This document shows positions 24,780-35,639 of a DNA stretch of 64,000 bases, in pieces; the first letter of the stretch is position 1; the number at the start of each line of letters is the position of its first letter. The notes under the pieces were generated by a model. It did not search any database, was not told where the DNA came from, and worked only from the letters and a program-made list of their open reading frames with translations. Source of the DNA: Epiperipatus broadwayi (taxonomy: Eukaryota; Onychophora; Udeonychophora; Euonychophora; Peripatidae); contig JAQFVV010006199.1 of the NCBI GenBank assembly GCA_028023455.1, forward strand, positions 4,042,972-4,106,971, read 5' to 3'. The position numbers were made by a program, and so were the translations under genes.

Positions 24780-26285
24780 ATATCCAAACAAATTATTATT
24801 AAAACAATAGTAAATGTTTTTATACAATAGTGCCACATAATAAGAACTGTAGTAATCAATAGATGTGCAATTTATGTCCAGACTAGTTTCTAGCTTATGG
24901 CTATTATCAATGATGAGCTTTGGATCTGGGAGCAGTGAATTGGGATCTTTAGATGTAATGCACCTTTTTAGCATCCATCTTCTATTTTTTGTTTTATTAT
25001 AAAGCTTTCAGAATTAAATAAGAAAACAAATTTTCAATTGAAGCTAATTTTCTTGTATCATCATATAGATCTTAATCCAGTTCAGTATCTATTTATTTTG
25101 TTGTCTTTGGTAGTCCTCATTATTTTTTGGCAAAAATTGGTATTATACATTAAAACATCACATGCCTATTTTTTCTAATGCTTACAAAAACAGTTAAACT
25201 AGATGCCAATTTTTCCAATAGAACCCCTTAGTGTTCCCAGACTATATGCTACCTTATGACACTTATTAATGAGAAGCATTGATCTGAGAGCTATGCAACT
25301 GGATCTTTGGATCTTTGGATCTTTGGATCTGATACCTATTCCATCAATCACCTTTTACTTTTTGCTTAATTGTAAATCTATCAAGCCAAAATAGAAACAT
25401 AATATATTTTCAATTTAAGATAATTTGCTTCCTTAGCCATATAGATCTTAATCCAGTTCAATATTTATATATTTTGGTTTCTATTATTTTAATAACCATA
25501 GTTACTATTATATTTTGACTTGAATTGGTATAAAACATTAAAACATCACATAACCACATTTTCCAAAGACCCAGGTGCGGCTGTCAGATCCAAGGCTTAA
25601 TAAAAGGAATAAACTAGATTCTAGTCTGGGGAAGTTAGATAAAAAGGTACTGGATAGAAATTAAAATGCACTACCTTCTAGCATCTATTGATTACTATAG
25701 CTTGCATTATTTTACAGAGAAATTTGCTATTGTTTTAACAGCTTATGTAAAGCAAATGTAGTCATGTAATGTTTTAATGATTTAATAGCAATCCTATCCA
25801 AAGGTAATGGTGACTCTGGTTATTAAAAAATTGAAGACATCAAAATATATAGTTCCTGAAATAAATTCAGATCAGTATAACTATACAAGCAAATTAGCTT
25901 GTATTGAAACCTTAAAAGTAGATTTTTATTTTGAGTTGATAACTTTATATTTAACTGAAAAGATAAAAAGTGGATGATGGAGGGATGCACTAGATTCAAA
26001 TATCGAGGTACAGTGCTCCCAGATTTAAGACTGCACTGATGAAAGTCATAACCTATAACACTATTCTGGAAATATAGGATAAGAAAGTACTGTTTAGGGA
26101 TTAAAATTCACAACCTTCTAAAGTCTAGTAATTACTGTAGCTTGCACTAGGTGGTAGTATTGTATGGCGAAACTTGCTATTGTTTTAACAGCTTATGTAA
26201 GCATAAGAAAAGTGATCATGTAATATTTTAGTGGCACAATACCAATTCTAGCCAAATTATGATTTTTATAGAAAAAGTAACAGAT
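24780..26285. repeat. Family A array: two forward then two reverse units
   Basis: Units share recognisable segments: AACTCTCCATACAGTAGTG, ATCAATGGATGC, CTAGTGCC, CCCAGACTAGTTTCTAGCTT, TTGGATCTGAGAGCA and ATAGTCATATAGATC. Forward units run about 24800-25165 and 25205-25560. Reverse-complement units run about 25565-25990 and 25990-26285, so the block is a large palindrome centred near 25565. A short tandem TGGATCTTT x3-4 lies at 25300-25330. No reading frame is meaningful. It sits immediately 5' of an RTE-like LINE remnant. Confidence 0.7.
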
Positions 26286-26289
26286 TTTT

Positions 26290-27660
26290 TTTATTTATTT
26301 ACAGACTTTTGATCCGATTTATAATTTTAAATTGTCATGAAAAATTTTAGATGCTAGAATTGTAAAACTGGTGAAGAATGAAAATGCTGGAGATAAAATT
26401 TAATATGAAGATAGAAATAATAATTTGTAGAAAAAAAATTATATACTGTGAGTTTTTTTAAAGAAAATTTCCTAGAAGAAATAAATATGATAACAGTCAA
26501 ATGAAATTATAACAGAATTTGATTATATTTTAATTAACAAAAATATGTATTTAAGATTAAAATGTAGATAACGTGTTCAACACAGAATGTGATAGTAATG
26601 CAAAGCTAGTAATTATGAAAGACAAGTATTAACCATCAATAGTCTTCATCTTTATGAGTATTTGAATGAATTTAAGAAATTATTTTAAAATATGAACAGA
26701 TCTTAATGAAGGTTCAGATTTAAATAATTCCAGTAAGAAGACAATTGATATTTTAATAATCAGAGTTACACAAATAGACAATACAAAACATAGTTCAATT
26801 AAGATGACTATGTATAAAGAGCAAGAAATATAAAAATATGTTAAAATGCTTTATTTACAAAAATTGAACATTGGAAATTTGTAAAATGATACAAAATAAA
26901 AAGAGTGTCATAAGAAAATATAATTGTAAATTATCAAGGAAAGTTATAAAAGAATAAAATTATTAGAAGGAAAGTTGTAATAGCAATAACAATAAAAGAT
27001 TGCACTATTACTAAAAAAAGAGAAAGATTACATCTTGAAGTGTGTAGAAGAACAAGAAAACAATATAGTGTTCAAAATTACACCAATGTCCTTTGAAACC
27101 CCAATACGTTTAAATAACAAATATAATATGCAATTAAACATATGAAAAATGAAAAAGTTTCAGGAAATAATAAAATTATTATTGATAACCTATTTTGAAC
27201 ATAATGTGAGGGAAAACCTCGAAAGTACTAGGTCTAGATTAATTTAATTTAATTGTTTTTATTACTATTGACAGCTTCTTCTTCAGCATGTTAAAGCGCT
27301 TATGTATACTATTGATAATTTACAAAAAGCATTTGAAGTAATAAAAATATAACATAGCAATTGTTAAAATTTTAAAGATTTAATGGATGATTGGAAGATT
27401 GCAGTAATAATATTAACATAAAGAAAGATGAAAAAAGAATATTACAGATCTATTAGATTATTAACAGCGGTGTGCAAGATCTTTATCAATATTATTACAA
27501 CTCAATTACAGATTCAAACCTGAATTTAAAAATAATTATAGCACGATGATATCAAAAGAAGTTGTAGAAATGAGAAATAATTATAAAATGCTATTAAATT
27601 TTTACATTATTAAAAAAGGCCTTTGTACAATAGTTTTTTTTTATTATTTATATTAGTTTG
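26290..27660 (+). mobile_element. RTE-like LINE remnant (endonuclease end to RT)
   Basis: Forward frames give EIITEFDYILINKNMYL near 26500 (the endonuclease C-terminal EIDYIL motif), then SDLNNSSKKTIDIL near 26715. Further on, MDDWKIAVIIL and YYRSIRLLTAVCKIFINII near 27380-27500 correspond to the RT segment DWK-x-AVI and NYR-x-I-x-LL-x-x-x-x-KIF. Stops and shifts are frequent. The FDYIL and NYRPISLL-type segments align with the copy at 41.4-44.8 kb. The catalytic FADD/YADD part is not readable. An unrelated insertion may interrupt it around 27230-27330. Confidence 0.7.
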
Positions 27661-27664
27661 CTGA

Positions 27665-28540
27665 ATAGAAAACAATATTAACCATTGAATAGTATAACAA
27701 AATAACATCATATTTTGTAATAGTACAACTGCATAGTACAACTGCATATTCTTAAATTCAGTTTTTTATCTTTTTGTAAGTTAACAAATTAATAATTATT
27801 ACTGACTAATAAGATGTTGGTAAAGAGTCATTATTACATGCTCTCAAAGCTTTTTTTTTCCAAAAATATTCCCTAAGTCTGATTTAAAACAAAATCTTTT
27901 TCATCATTCAAAATACTTTTTTTTTCAGTTTAAGATACTCTCTTTTCATAAATTGAAGGTATGACATTTAAAAGAATTAAACATTTAACAAATGGTAAGT
28001 GCTATATACATGTATAATAATTAATAAGTTTTGTTAAAATAAGTTATACGTATATAATAATTAACGTTTTATTAAAATAAGTTTTGTTAGATGAAATAGA
28101 CAGGAATTTTGTAATTAAATTTGGTACGCTATTAAAGATAAGCGCTTCAGATTAGAAACTAATTAAGCAGCTAGATTAAAAGTGCTGATTACTAAAAGTA
28201 GACAATAGGAGAATTAATTGGTTTCTAAAACATTCCTTAACAAGATAAAAGAAAGAACAAAAAATAACTAAGCAGCACTTGTAGCGGGGAACTCATTGAA
28301 TGCACACGAAAGTCAAGAGTTTTAACTTAGCAACGGAACAAACCCAGTGAACTCCACCACTGAAGGTTAAAAAGTGGACCTAGGAACTTTGCAGGCCACA
28401 CCGGTCTAAATTATGTTTTTCTTATGCCTTCATGGCCAGTGTTCGTAAGTTAAACTTAATTGTCTTATAACTATATATGTAATATTATTTATCCAACTGA
28501 TAATTCTATTAAACTATTTGTCTAATCATTTGGTTTCTGC
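27665..28540. other. Spacer and possible 5' LTR region of the retroelement
   Basis: AT-rich to about 28250, with a small hairpin (TTAGAAACTAATTAA at 28151 against TTAATTGGTTTCTAA at 28214). From 28270 to 28540 G+C rises, which is consistent with LTR or leader sequence of the gypsy element that follows. I could not find a second copy downstream of pol to prove an LTR. Confidence 0.4.
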
Positions 28541-28904
28541 TGTCTATTTACCTGATTGTTAAGCTGAGTGAGTGGCTGTACACAGCAGAAAATTGGCACA
28601 GTAATCGACAGGATACGTTCCAGTAGAAAAATCTGGTGCAATTTAGAAACAGTAGTGGATTCGAATTGAATTGTATAATGTAAAGAAAGCTACAAGGAAA
28701 TTGAGAATCGAAGTCCGGGTGAATATCGAATTAGTAGTCAGAAAAATTGTTTTAGTAAGTGTATTAATTTGTTTTAGTAAGCGTATTAACATTAATTTGT
28801 TTTAGTAAGTGTATTAATAGAAATTTGTACCAGTAATCATGTTTAATAGTTATCTTGTAGTGAAATAGAATTTTTTTTTTAAAAAAAAAAAAGCAAAATA
28901 GAAA

Positions 28905-29744
28905 ATGATGACATCAGTGCCTCAGGTAACAATTAACGAGTTCAACGTTAATAACCCTTTTGATTGGCCAATTTACCTTAAGAGAATCGAGAAACTGTTT
29001 TTGATTAATGGCACGACAAGCGACCCCATTAAAGTTGCCACATTATTGTGTTATGCCGGGCAATAAGTAATCAAAATAGCAAATAGACTCTGTGATCACG
29101 AAGAGCCAGAGAATTTGCCATACAATGTAGTTACGGGGAAATTAAATAATTTTTTCAGTCCCCAGCCTTCGAAGCATGTCGCAAGACTACACTTCAGAAA
29201 CCAAAGGCAAAACAAGGGAGAGCGTATACGAGATTATGATCAAGCTCTAAGAGAACTTGCTAAAAGTTGCAGTTATGGTGATGCCTTAGAGGATAATCTG
29301 CTTGAGCAATTACTTTGGGGCATGTCAGACAATAGGCTTAGGCAGCAGTTACTGGTCTCAAGAGAGTTGACATATGACAAAGCAACCAAAATGGGAGTAG
29401 CCCATGAAATAGTACTCGACCAATCGGAAGAATTTAGAAATTTTACCCACAAAAATGACAGTAATGCGTATATTCAGAAAACTGAAAATAAATCCCAACC
29501 TATTAAGAGCAAAACATATGAGATAGTGTGTTATTGCTGTGGAAAAAAAGGCCACATGGCTCGTAAGTGTAAATATAATAAGGAGCATTGTAGGACTTGT
29601 GGTAAAGTTGGGCATTTGCAGAAAGTATGTCGAAATAAAGGAGAAAAGGATCGTGGCAACTCGCCAACTTGTAAAGTCGAAAATAAAAAAAAAAGTGTGA
29701 TATTTACAATACACAGATTGGATACGGAAATCAGTTTATGCTGA
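28905..29744 (+). pseudogene. gag: gag-like: capsid region and two zinc knuckles
   Basis: The start is taken at the first ATG of ATGATG (28905) because the frame then reads a typical gypsy Gag beginning (...FDWPIYLKRIEKLF). An in-frame TAA at 29064 interrupts it, and the same frame resumes until 29744. The capsid-like helical region covers residues 1-190. Two retroviral-type CCHC knuckles follow: CYCCGKKGHMARKC (about 29527) and CRTCGKVGHLQKVC (about 29590), both with intact C-x2-C-x4-H-x4-C. Gag packages the element RNA in cytoplasmic particles. An A10 run at 29685-29694 sits just before the switch to the pol frame. Confidence 0.85.
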
Positions 29745-30552
29745 CAGTTAATTTATTAAAGACACCAGTGAAAATGGAAATTGACAGCAGAGCAGGCATG
29801 TCAATGATGACACTTGAAGACTGGGAGAAAGTAGTGCAAAATCAAAAAAATCCTCCTTTATTAATGAAGACAAGTTTAAGAGCAAAAGATGCTAGTGGAA
29901 ATAGTATGAAAATATTAGGGAAGGTGATGGCTCAGATTGAATTAAATAGTAAGGTTCGAACACTACTGTTATATATAGTACAAGGCGGTCTAAATCCTAT
30001 TATAGGTAGGGAATGGTTCGATGCTTTGGGAATAGAGATATGTGTGATAAATAAAGTTGCTATTGAGCAAGAAATGAGAAATAAATATTGTGAATTATTT
30101 AAAAGTGATGAGGGAAAAATTATTACGACGCCTATAAACATAGAGCTACAAGGTGGTGTGACCCCCGTTATCTGCAGACTCAGAAAAGTTTCTTTTGTGC
30201 TGCAAACTAAGGTAGAACAAGAGTTGATAAATCTGGTTAGTAAAGGTGTATTAATGCCAGTCAAGAAAATGGAATGGGCCACTCCAATCATGGTTATATC
30301 TAAACCAAATGGGCAGATCTGCATTTGCGGAGATTATAGGACCACAATAAATAAAAACCTCACTAAAAGTCAGTATCCTGTACCAAATGTCAGGGAAATA
30401 CTGGAAAATATGCAAAAGGCAAGTCACTATGCTAAAATTGATTTAAAGGCCGCATTTCACCAGATACCAGTTTCTGAATGCACCTCAGAATTGCTAACTA
30501 TTACAACACATAAGGGATTGTTTAAGTATAATAGATTGCCTTATGAATTATG
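29738..30552 (+). pseudogene. pol: pol part 1: protease and RT fingers/palm
   Basis: The frame overlaps the end of gag in the -1 register. The protease active-site region reads MEIDSRAGMS where the family has D-(S/T)-G-A, so the catalytic glycine is replaced by Arg (GGA to AGA). RT motifs follow: KMEWATPIMVISKPNG, CGDYRTTINK, YPVPNVREILENM and KIDLKAAFHQIPV (first catalytic Asp intact). The frame is lost around 30545, just where the conserved LP(Y/F)G...PNIFQ motif begins; the PNIFQ half lies in the next frame. Confidence 0.85.
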
Positions 30553-31560
30553 GTTGCACCAAATATTTTCCAGGCTAAAATGTACATGCTGTTCCAGCAA
30601 ATGGATGGTGTAACACCATATTTTGATGATATTTTGGTCATGGCCAATTCAGAAGAGGAATTACATGAACGAGTTTTAAAAGTTTGCGACAAGTTATGTA
30701 GTTTCAGAGCTAAAATAAACTCAGACAAATGTATCTGAATGGCAACTGAATTAAAATTCCTGGGACACATAATCTCAAAAAAGGGAAAGAGATCCGACCC
30801 TCAAAAAATTGCAGCTGTAAAGGAAGCACGAAGACCCAAAAATGTTAAAGAACTTCAAGCTTTCTTAGGACTTCTTAATTATTTTGAAGTTTTTCTTAAG
30901 GGGAAAGCTCACATAGCAAAACCGCTATACAATTTATTAAAAAAGAGCCAAAAATGGATTTGGGATCAACCCCAAGAAAAAGCTTTTTGTGACACAAAAG
31001 AATTATTAATGTCAAACAGCTTATTAGTACACTATGACAGTAGCCTCAAATTGATATTGACAACAGATGCATCCGAAGTTGGAGTAGGAGCAGTCTTAAG
31101 CCATACAGTAGCTGATGGTGAGCGACCAATTGTCTATGCTTCCAGAACGTTAACAAAAGCTGAGAAAAATTATAGTCAACTAGATAAAGAGGTTCTGGCT
31201 ATCATATTTGCGATAAAAAAGTTTCATCAATATTTGTATGGTTGTCAGTTTAAAATCTTTACCAATCATAAACCGCTGTTGGGATTATTAGCAAAAAATA
31301 AAACTGCCCCTGATCATCTAAGCCCTAGAATGTCGCGTTGGGTTAATCTGTTATCAGGCTATGATTTTGATCTAAATTTCAAAAAAGGAAAGATCATTAA
31401 ACATGCAGACGCACTGTCAAGAATGCCCATTAAAGCTGAACTACAAAAAGACGACCAAACTGTTAACTATATTGATAATTGGAACAACGAATTAATAACC
31501 AGTGAAAAGGTAGCTAATTGGACTAAAGCTGACCATGGATATAAACACTTAAGTAAATGA
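30550..31560 (+). pseudogene. pol: pol part 2: RT catalytic box and RNase H
   Basis: Continues RT in a shifted frame: APNIFQAKM, then the catalytic PYFDDILV box (30619-30642). An in-frame TGA at 30736-30738 interrupts it. The connection domain FLGHIISKKG and the LQAFLGLLNYF motif follow. RNase H begins at LTTDASEVGVGAVL with ASRTLTKAEKNYSQLDKEVLAI. The third acidic residue is altered: TNHKPL where the family has TDHKPL (GAT to AAT near 31265), so RNase H would be inactive. The frame ends at TGA 31558, but pol-like sequence continues in the same frame to about 31680. Confidence 0.85.
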
Positions 31561-31684
31561 ATCAGCAAAGGCTGGCCACAAAGTTGGCCCGAGAGACTAC
31601 ATAAAACTTTATGGGATGTAAGACAAAGACTGTCCATAAACAAGGAATGTACTTTAATGGATGATAGAGTGTTGATACTGAGCA

Positions 31685-32272
31685 GTGGGTGGAATAAGAA
31701 TTCTTCACTTAATTTATCAAGGTCATCCTGGGATAGTGCGGGCCAAAGCTCTGGCTCCTAGTTACATATGGTGGTCCACCATTAATATTGACATAGAGAA
31801 ATATGTGAAATCATGTGAAAGTTGCCAAATAAATGCAAATATGCATGAGAAAAAATATGCTGCTTGGCTGGCAGCTGAAAGAGCGTGGAGCCGTATTTAC
31901 ATTGACCACACTGGACCATTTCACGGCTTCATATTTTTGGTAGTGATCGATGCTTATTCAAAGTGGATGGAATATAGAGTAGTGAAAAACACCAGTACCG
32001 AAGAAACAATCGCAAAACTGAAGGAGATTTTTGCTTTCCATGGGATTCCTGAAACAATCGTGTCTGACAATGGTACCAGTTTCACATCCACTAAATTTGA
32101 AGAGTTTCTCACAGAATGGGGAATTAAACACTTAGCCACGCCCCCATATCACCCAGAGTCCAATGGTATTGCAGAAAAGGCAGTACAAACTTTGAAGCAA
32201 ACGAATGTTACGGAAGGAAGGCACTGCAAATATACAAGATACCTTACATTCTGCCTTATTATATCAACATAG
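31685..32272 (+). pseudogene. pol: pol part 3: integrase zinc-binding and catalytic core
   Basis: Integrase HHCC domain: H-x5-H (HLIYQGH) and CESC. The catalytic core has all three acidic residues: Asp at codon 31904 (YIDHTGPF), Asp at 32066 (VSDNGTSF) and Glu at 32174 (NGIAEKAV), giving D-53-D-35-E by codon count, the canonical D,D(35)E spacing. The frame shifts near 32205. Integrase inserts the element cDNA into host DNA. The core keeps its key residues although the rest of pol is broken. Confidence 0.85.
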
Positions 32273-32782
32273 TACTCCATGTGCTACAGGCAGATCTCCT
32301 GCAGAATTAATTTTCGGACGGAAACCCCACACGAAACTGTCGTTAATCCACCCAGAACAAAACTCTACACACTACAATGGCAATGCTGGAGATACTATTT
32401 ACTCCAAGGGAGAAAAAGTCTGGGTTAGAGATGTTATCAGAAAATACTGGGTGAAGGCCTTCATAAAAGAAATTCTGTCAAAACAAATAATACTTGTAGA
32501 GACAGAAACTGGAAAAACAATGCACAAGCACATAAATCATGTGAGACGTCGAGAAGAATTAGTGCAAACCGAAAGTACTGCAGCACCATGCATTCCCAAA
32601 AGCGAAGAGAAATCCGATGATCAAGAACTGAAGGAGCCAACAAAACACCAGTAGAAGAGAAGTACGATGATCAAGAAACCAACAAAACACCAGTAGAAGA
32701 GAAAACATCTCCACAAAGATCTTCAAGAGCAAGAAAAGAACCCGCGTACTTAAAAGATTATGTAAGACTTCAGAAACAATAA
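32205..32782 (+). pseudogene. pol: pol part 4: integrase C-terminus
   Basis: Follows the core in a third frame: TGRSPAELIFGRKP (the typical SPAELLFGR motif), then KGEKVWVRD and HINHVRRREEL. A tag at 32652 ends this frame, but the family's usual tail (SSRARKEPAYLKDYV) continues in another frame to a stop at 32780. The frame change coincides with a direct repeat, CCAACAAAACACCAGTAG at 32637 and 32679 (period 42 bp), so a small tandem duplication seems to have scrambled the C-terminus. Confidence 0.8.
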
Positions 32783-32789
32783 TTTCTGA

Positions 32790-34400
32790 AGTGGTGAATT
32801 TTGGAGATATTAAAAAATATGCATGTTTTTGGTTCTCAGTAATATGCAATCTTATGCTGATAGTATTATCTATGCAATTTATATGCATGTCTCACATTTT
32901 GCTTAAAAAAAATATGTGCATAATTTAAGCATTACCAATAACCAATCATTTAATTGTTATAAGTTTCTTTATGCATGCATGGTGATAATGCACTTTCACT
33001 AGAAAGACTAGTTACATGTTGCTAAGCAATTTATTTCTTCAAAATGACCACACTCATTTATGACATTTTTTTAATGATGCTTATAACATATATATTTGTA
33101 TTAATATGGCATTAGTCCTATCAGGGAGAAAAAAACTATAGAAAGACAAAAAACAAAGTACGTTTTATGATTACTATATAGATCAATGTTTGACTCACAA
33201 ATCACCATTGGCAGTTCTTTGTTAATCAATATATCCATTCTAAATACATAAGAAAAGGATAATAGGGGGAGGGTATGAAGTTTAAAAATGAGTTTTTCAC
33301 AACTATCTAATTTTTATGTTTATCAGCAGTACTTACATGTTCAGAAATCTAAATGAAATGAATCTATCTTTCAGTAAATATTGTAAGAAATAAGTATATA
33401 TTATACGTGCATGATCACTAGATAATTTGTTTTTCGTTAAAATATCATTTCAAAATGGCAGTCAGTAGTACAGATTTTTTTTTTTATGAATTTTTTCATA
33501 AAAGTTTTTTTTTTAAAATAAATATATATTTTATGAAAAAAAAGTAAAAAGGAAATTAATTACAATTTTAGAATAAATTAAGAATAAAATAAATATAGGT
33601 ATACACATTACCAACACTCTACATAAACGATACACGAAAATATATCAAATATATATGTCTTAAGTGTATATGTTATAAAAGAGGGAGAGTGGTGGGTCGT
33701 GTGAAAGCCTGTGCTCATATACACTATATATTACATATATAGGTGCAGGTATATAATAGGCCTATGTTTCAGTTAGAGTAGTAGTAATTATATTTTTAAA
33801 TATTTATTTACATTATATTGAAGTGAATTGTCTTGGTAAAATATTTCAAATTTATTCTTCTGATAGTAAAACTATTTGTGTTATAAAGATAAAATTAAGT
33901 TTATTAGTAGTCTGTAGAAAAAATTAGCTACTTATATATGTTTAGGCATGTGAAAGTATGTATGTTTGTATGTATATAAATTGTCCAAATGCAATATTTG
34001 TTTATATTATATCAATGTTATTATTGAATATTGAAAAAATATTTGTAAATAAAGTACTACATAGTCTAATTATTTTGTTAGGGGGAGGGAGGTCCTAAAT
34101 GGATATCTTTATGTCATATTTTGTATTTAAATGAAATAATTTAGATACTTTTATTTTAAAAAAAAAGTTGCTAAAAATATATAGTTATATAATGTCTTTT
34201 AATTGAAATTTTATATGGAATAATAAAATAATATTTAAAAAGTTCTATTTTAAATTATATAAAAATTTTATAAATAATAACAGTAAATCACACATGGTTT
34301 AAAGATGAAATATTTAAAGAATATTTCGTGTGGATTTAAGCATATTATTTATAATTTATATAAAAAACGATATAGTAAAAATAAAAAATTTTGATATAAA
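32790..34400. other. AT-rich spacer with a family C scrap
   Basis: No gene found and no sequence matching a possible 5' LTR. A short stretch at 33670-33720 (GAGAGTGGTGGGTCGTGTGAAAGCCTG) matches the tRNA-like outer end of family C. The remainder is low-complexity A/T. Confidence 0.55.
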
Positions 34401-34405
34401 CAAGA

Positions 34406-34490
34406 TGGGGTCTAGTGGTTAGCATAGTTGCCTTCCACAGCTGGCGGGTTCGCTCCCGGTCAACGCATTTGACTTATGAAAAAAAAAAAA
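34406..34490 (+). mobile_element. Family D tRNA-headed mini-SINE, copy 3 (Gly-like head)
   Basis: GGGGTCTAGTGGTTAGCATAG (D-arm region), an anticodon arm carrying CCTTCCACAGC (UCC as in tRNA-Gly), then GGGTTCGCTCCCGG and CAACGC, closely resembling tRNA-Gly(UCC) but lacking the 5' acceptor strand. It is followed by TTTGACTTATGA and A12 (34479-34490). The tail matches the other two copies (TTTGACACATGA-An), and the T-loop has the same C at position 58. No flanking duplication could be identified. Confidence 0.75.
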
Positions 34491-34494
34491 GTTG

Positions 34495-35365
34495 CTTAAA
34501 TTTTTTATTTTTTACTTTTATTTTATGATAATAATTATAGTTTTTCATTTTTATTATATGTTTGCTTTATGGAGTATAATATTTCATCTTTATTATTATG
34601 TAATGTAATATTATTGTAAAAGAAACATATAAAAACAATAATAATATTATATAAGCTAAACATCTGAGCTACAAGATACCTTTTATTTATTATTTTGAGA
34701 TATTGTTTTTCCCTATAGTGAATAATTTAACTTTTCTAATTAAAGCAATTATAGGCCAATCTAATCATAATGTAAAAAGCATTTGTTTCAAATACTAAGC
34801 GGAATAAGGAAATAGATATTTTTAAAGAATATTTTATTAAATTATTAGGAAAATACCTAAATGAAATATTAAAAAATATTAAAAACGATTTAATTTTAAA
34901 AATCTACTCTACTTCTTTAATAAAAATTATTCAATTCTTAAAATACATATTATATTCACTTTTAAATGTTTTTTTCTAATACTAATAGCATATGTAATAA
35001 AATAAAGATATAAAAAATAAATAAAAAAAAAAATATATTAATAAATTTATTTTGGTATTTTTAAATGGGGGGGTGTGAATCCTATCATTTTATTGGTTAA
35101 AAGTTTTATACTTATAACTATTAAAGTGTATCATCTTACTCCTATGTTCATAATTATTTTTTTTTTTAATAAAGTTAATTTATTTCTATTGTTGTTTATT
35201 ATTGTTTATTGATAAGTGAAAGAAAAAATGTTTGAAATAACTTGTTTTAATTTTCAATATTTTTTAATTTAAAAATATATTTGTATTTTTAAAATTAGTT
35301 ATTTAAATAAGTAAAAGTAAATAATTGGAATTAAAATAAAACGGGTTGACATTTCATAGATTTTC
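34495..35365. other. AT-rich spacer
   Basis: Low-complexity A/T; no gene or element recognised. Confidence 0.6.
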
Positions 35366-35369
35366 AAGA

Positions 35370-35590
35370 AATGATAAGAGTTGTGGGTTGGAGTAGTTTG
35401 GCCTGTCCATTAAAGTATGAAGATTGTATTTTAATATAAAGCAGCAGTTGATATATTGTGGAGATGTAATACCAATGATGATTGCTGTTAGCTAAATAGT
35501 ATATTGTGATTATTTATCTTTTCAACATTGGAAGGGTCAATATGGTCAGGAGAGTTGAGGGTCATGTGAAAGTCTGCCTTCAAATCTATA
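35370..35590 (+). repeat. Family C, single arm
   Basis: GGCCTGTCCATTAAAGTATGAAGATT at the left and GTCATGTGAAAGTCTGCCTTCAAATC at the right correspond, in the same order, to the right arm of the palindromic copy at 16.8-17.8 kb (CCAGTCCATTAAAGTTTGAAGATT ... TTGAAAGCCTGGGTTCAAATC). Only one arm is present, which shows that the family can exist as a monomer. Confidence 0.6.
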
Positions 35591-35639
35591 TAAAATAAAA
35601 GAGAAACAATAATTAAATTAGTATATTGATTCTATAGAG

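Larger units (their letters stand above)
28540..32790 (+). mobile_element. Ty3/gypsy-type LTR retroelement, inactive
   Basis: Gag-protease-RT-RNase H-integrase order identifies the Ty3/gypsy superfamily, in the group often annotated as K02A2.6-like. A primer-binding-site-like TTGGCACAGTAATCG lies near 28594 after a CACAGCAG-type LTR end. The leader holds three near-identical 21-bp units (28747, 28769, 28797) and a T10A12 tract (28871-28892). Coding sequence is broken by in-frame stops (29064, 30736, 31558) and at least four frame changes (around 29690, 30545, 31683 and 32205). No matching 3' LTR is visible between 32783 and 33500, so the element is either 3'-truncated or its LTRs have diverged beyond recognition by eye. 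No envelope-like frame follows pol. Confidence 0.85.

Noticed and set aside
29358-29714. 118-codon minus-strand frame
   Set aside because: Antisense shadow of gag with its two zinc knuckles.
29932-30324. 130-codon minus-strand frame
   Set aside because: Antisense shadow of the gypsy pol frame, which has clear protease and RT motifs on the plus strand.
32783-32790. Envelope-like gene after pol
   Set aside because: No open frame of useful length and no transmembrane or furin-like features follow pol.
34406-34472. Functional tRNA-Gly(UCC) gene
   Set aside because: Lacks the 5' acceptor strand, has a shortened variable/T-stem junction and carries the SINE tail with A12.
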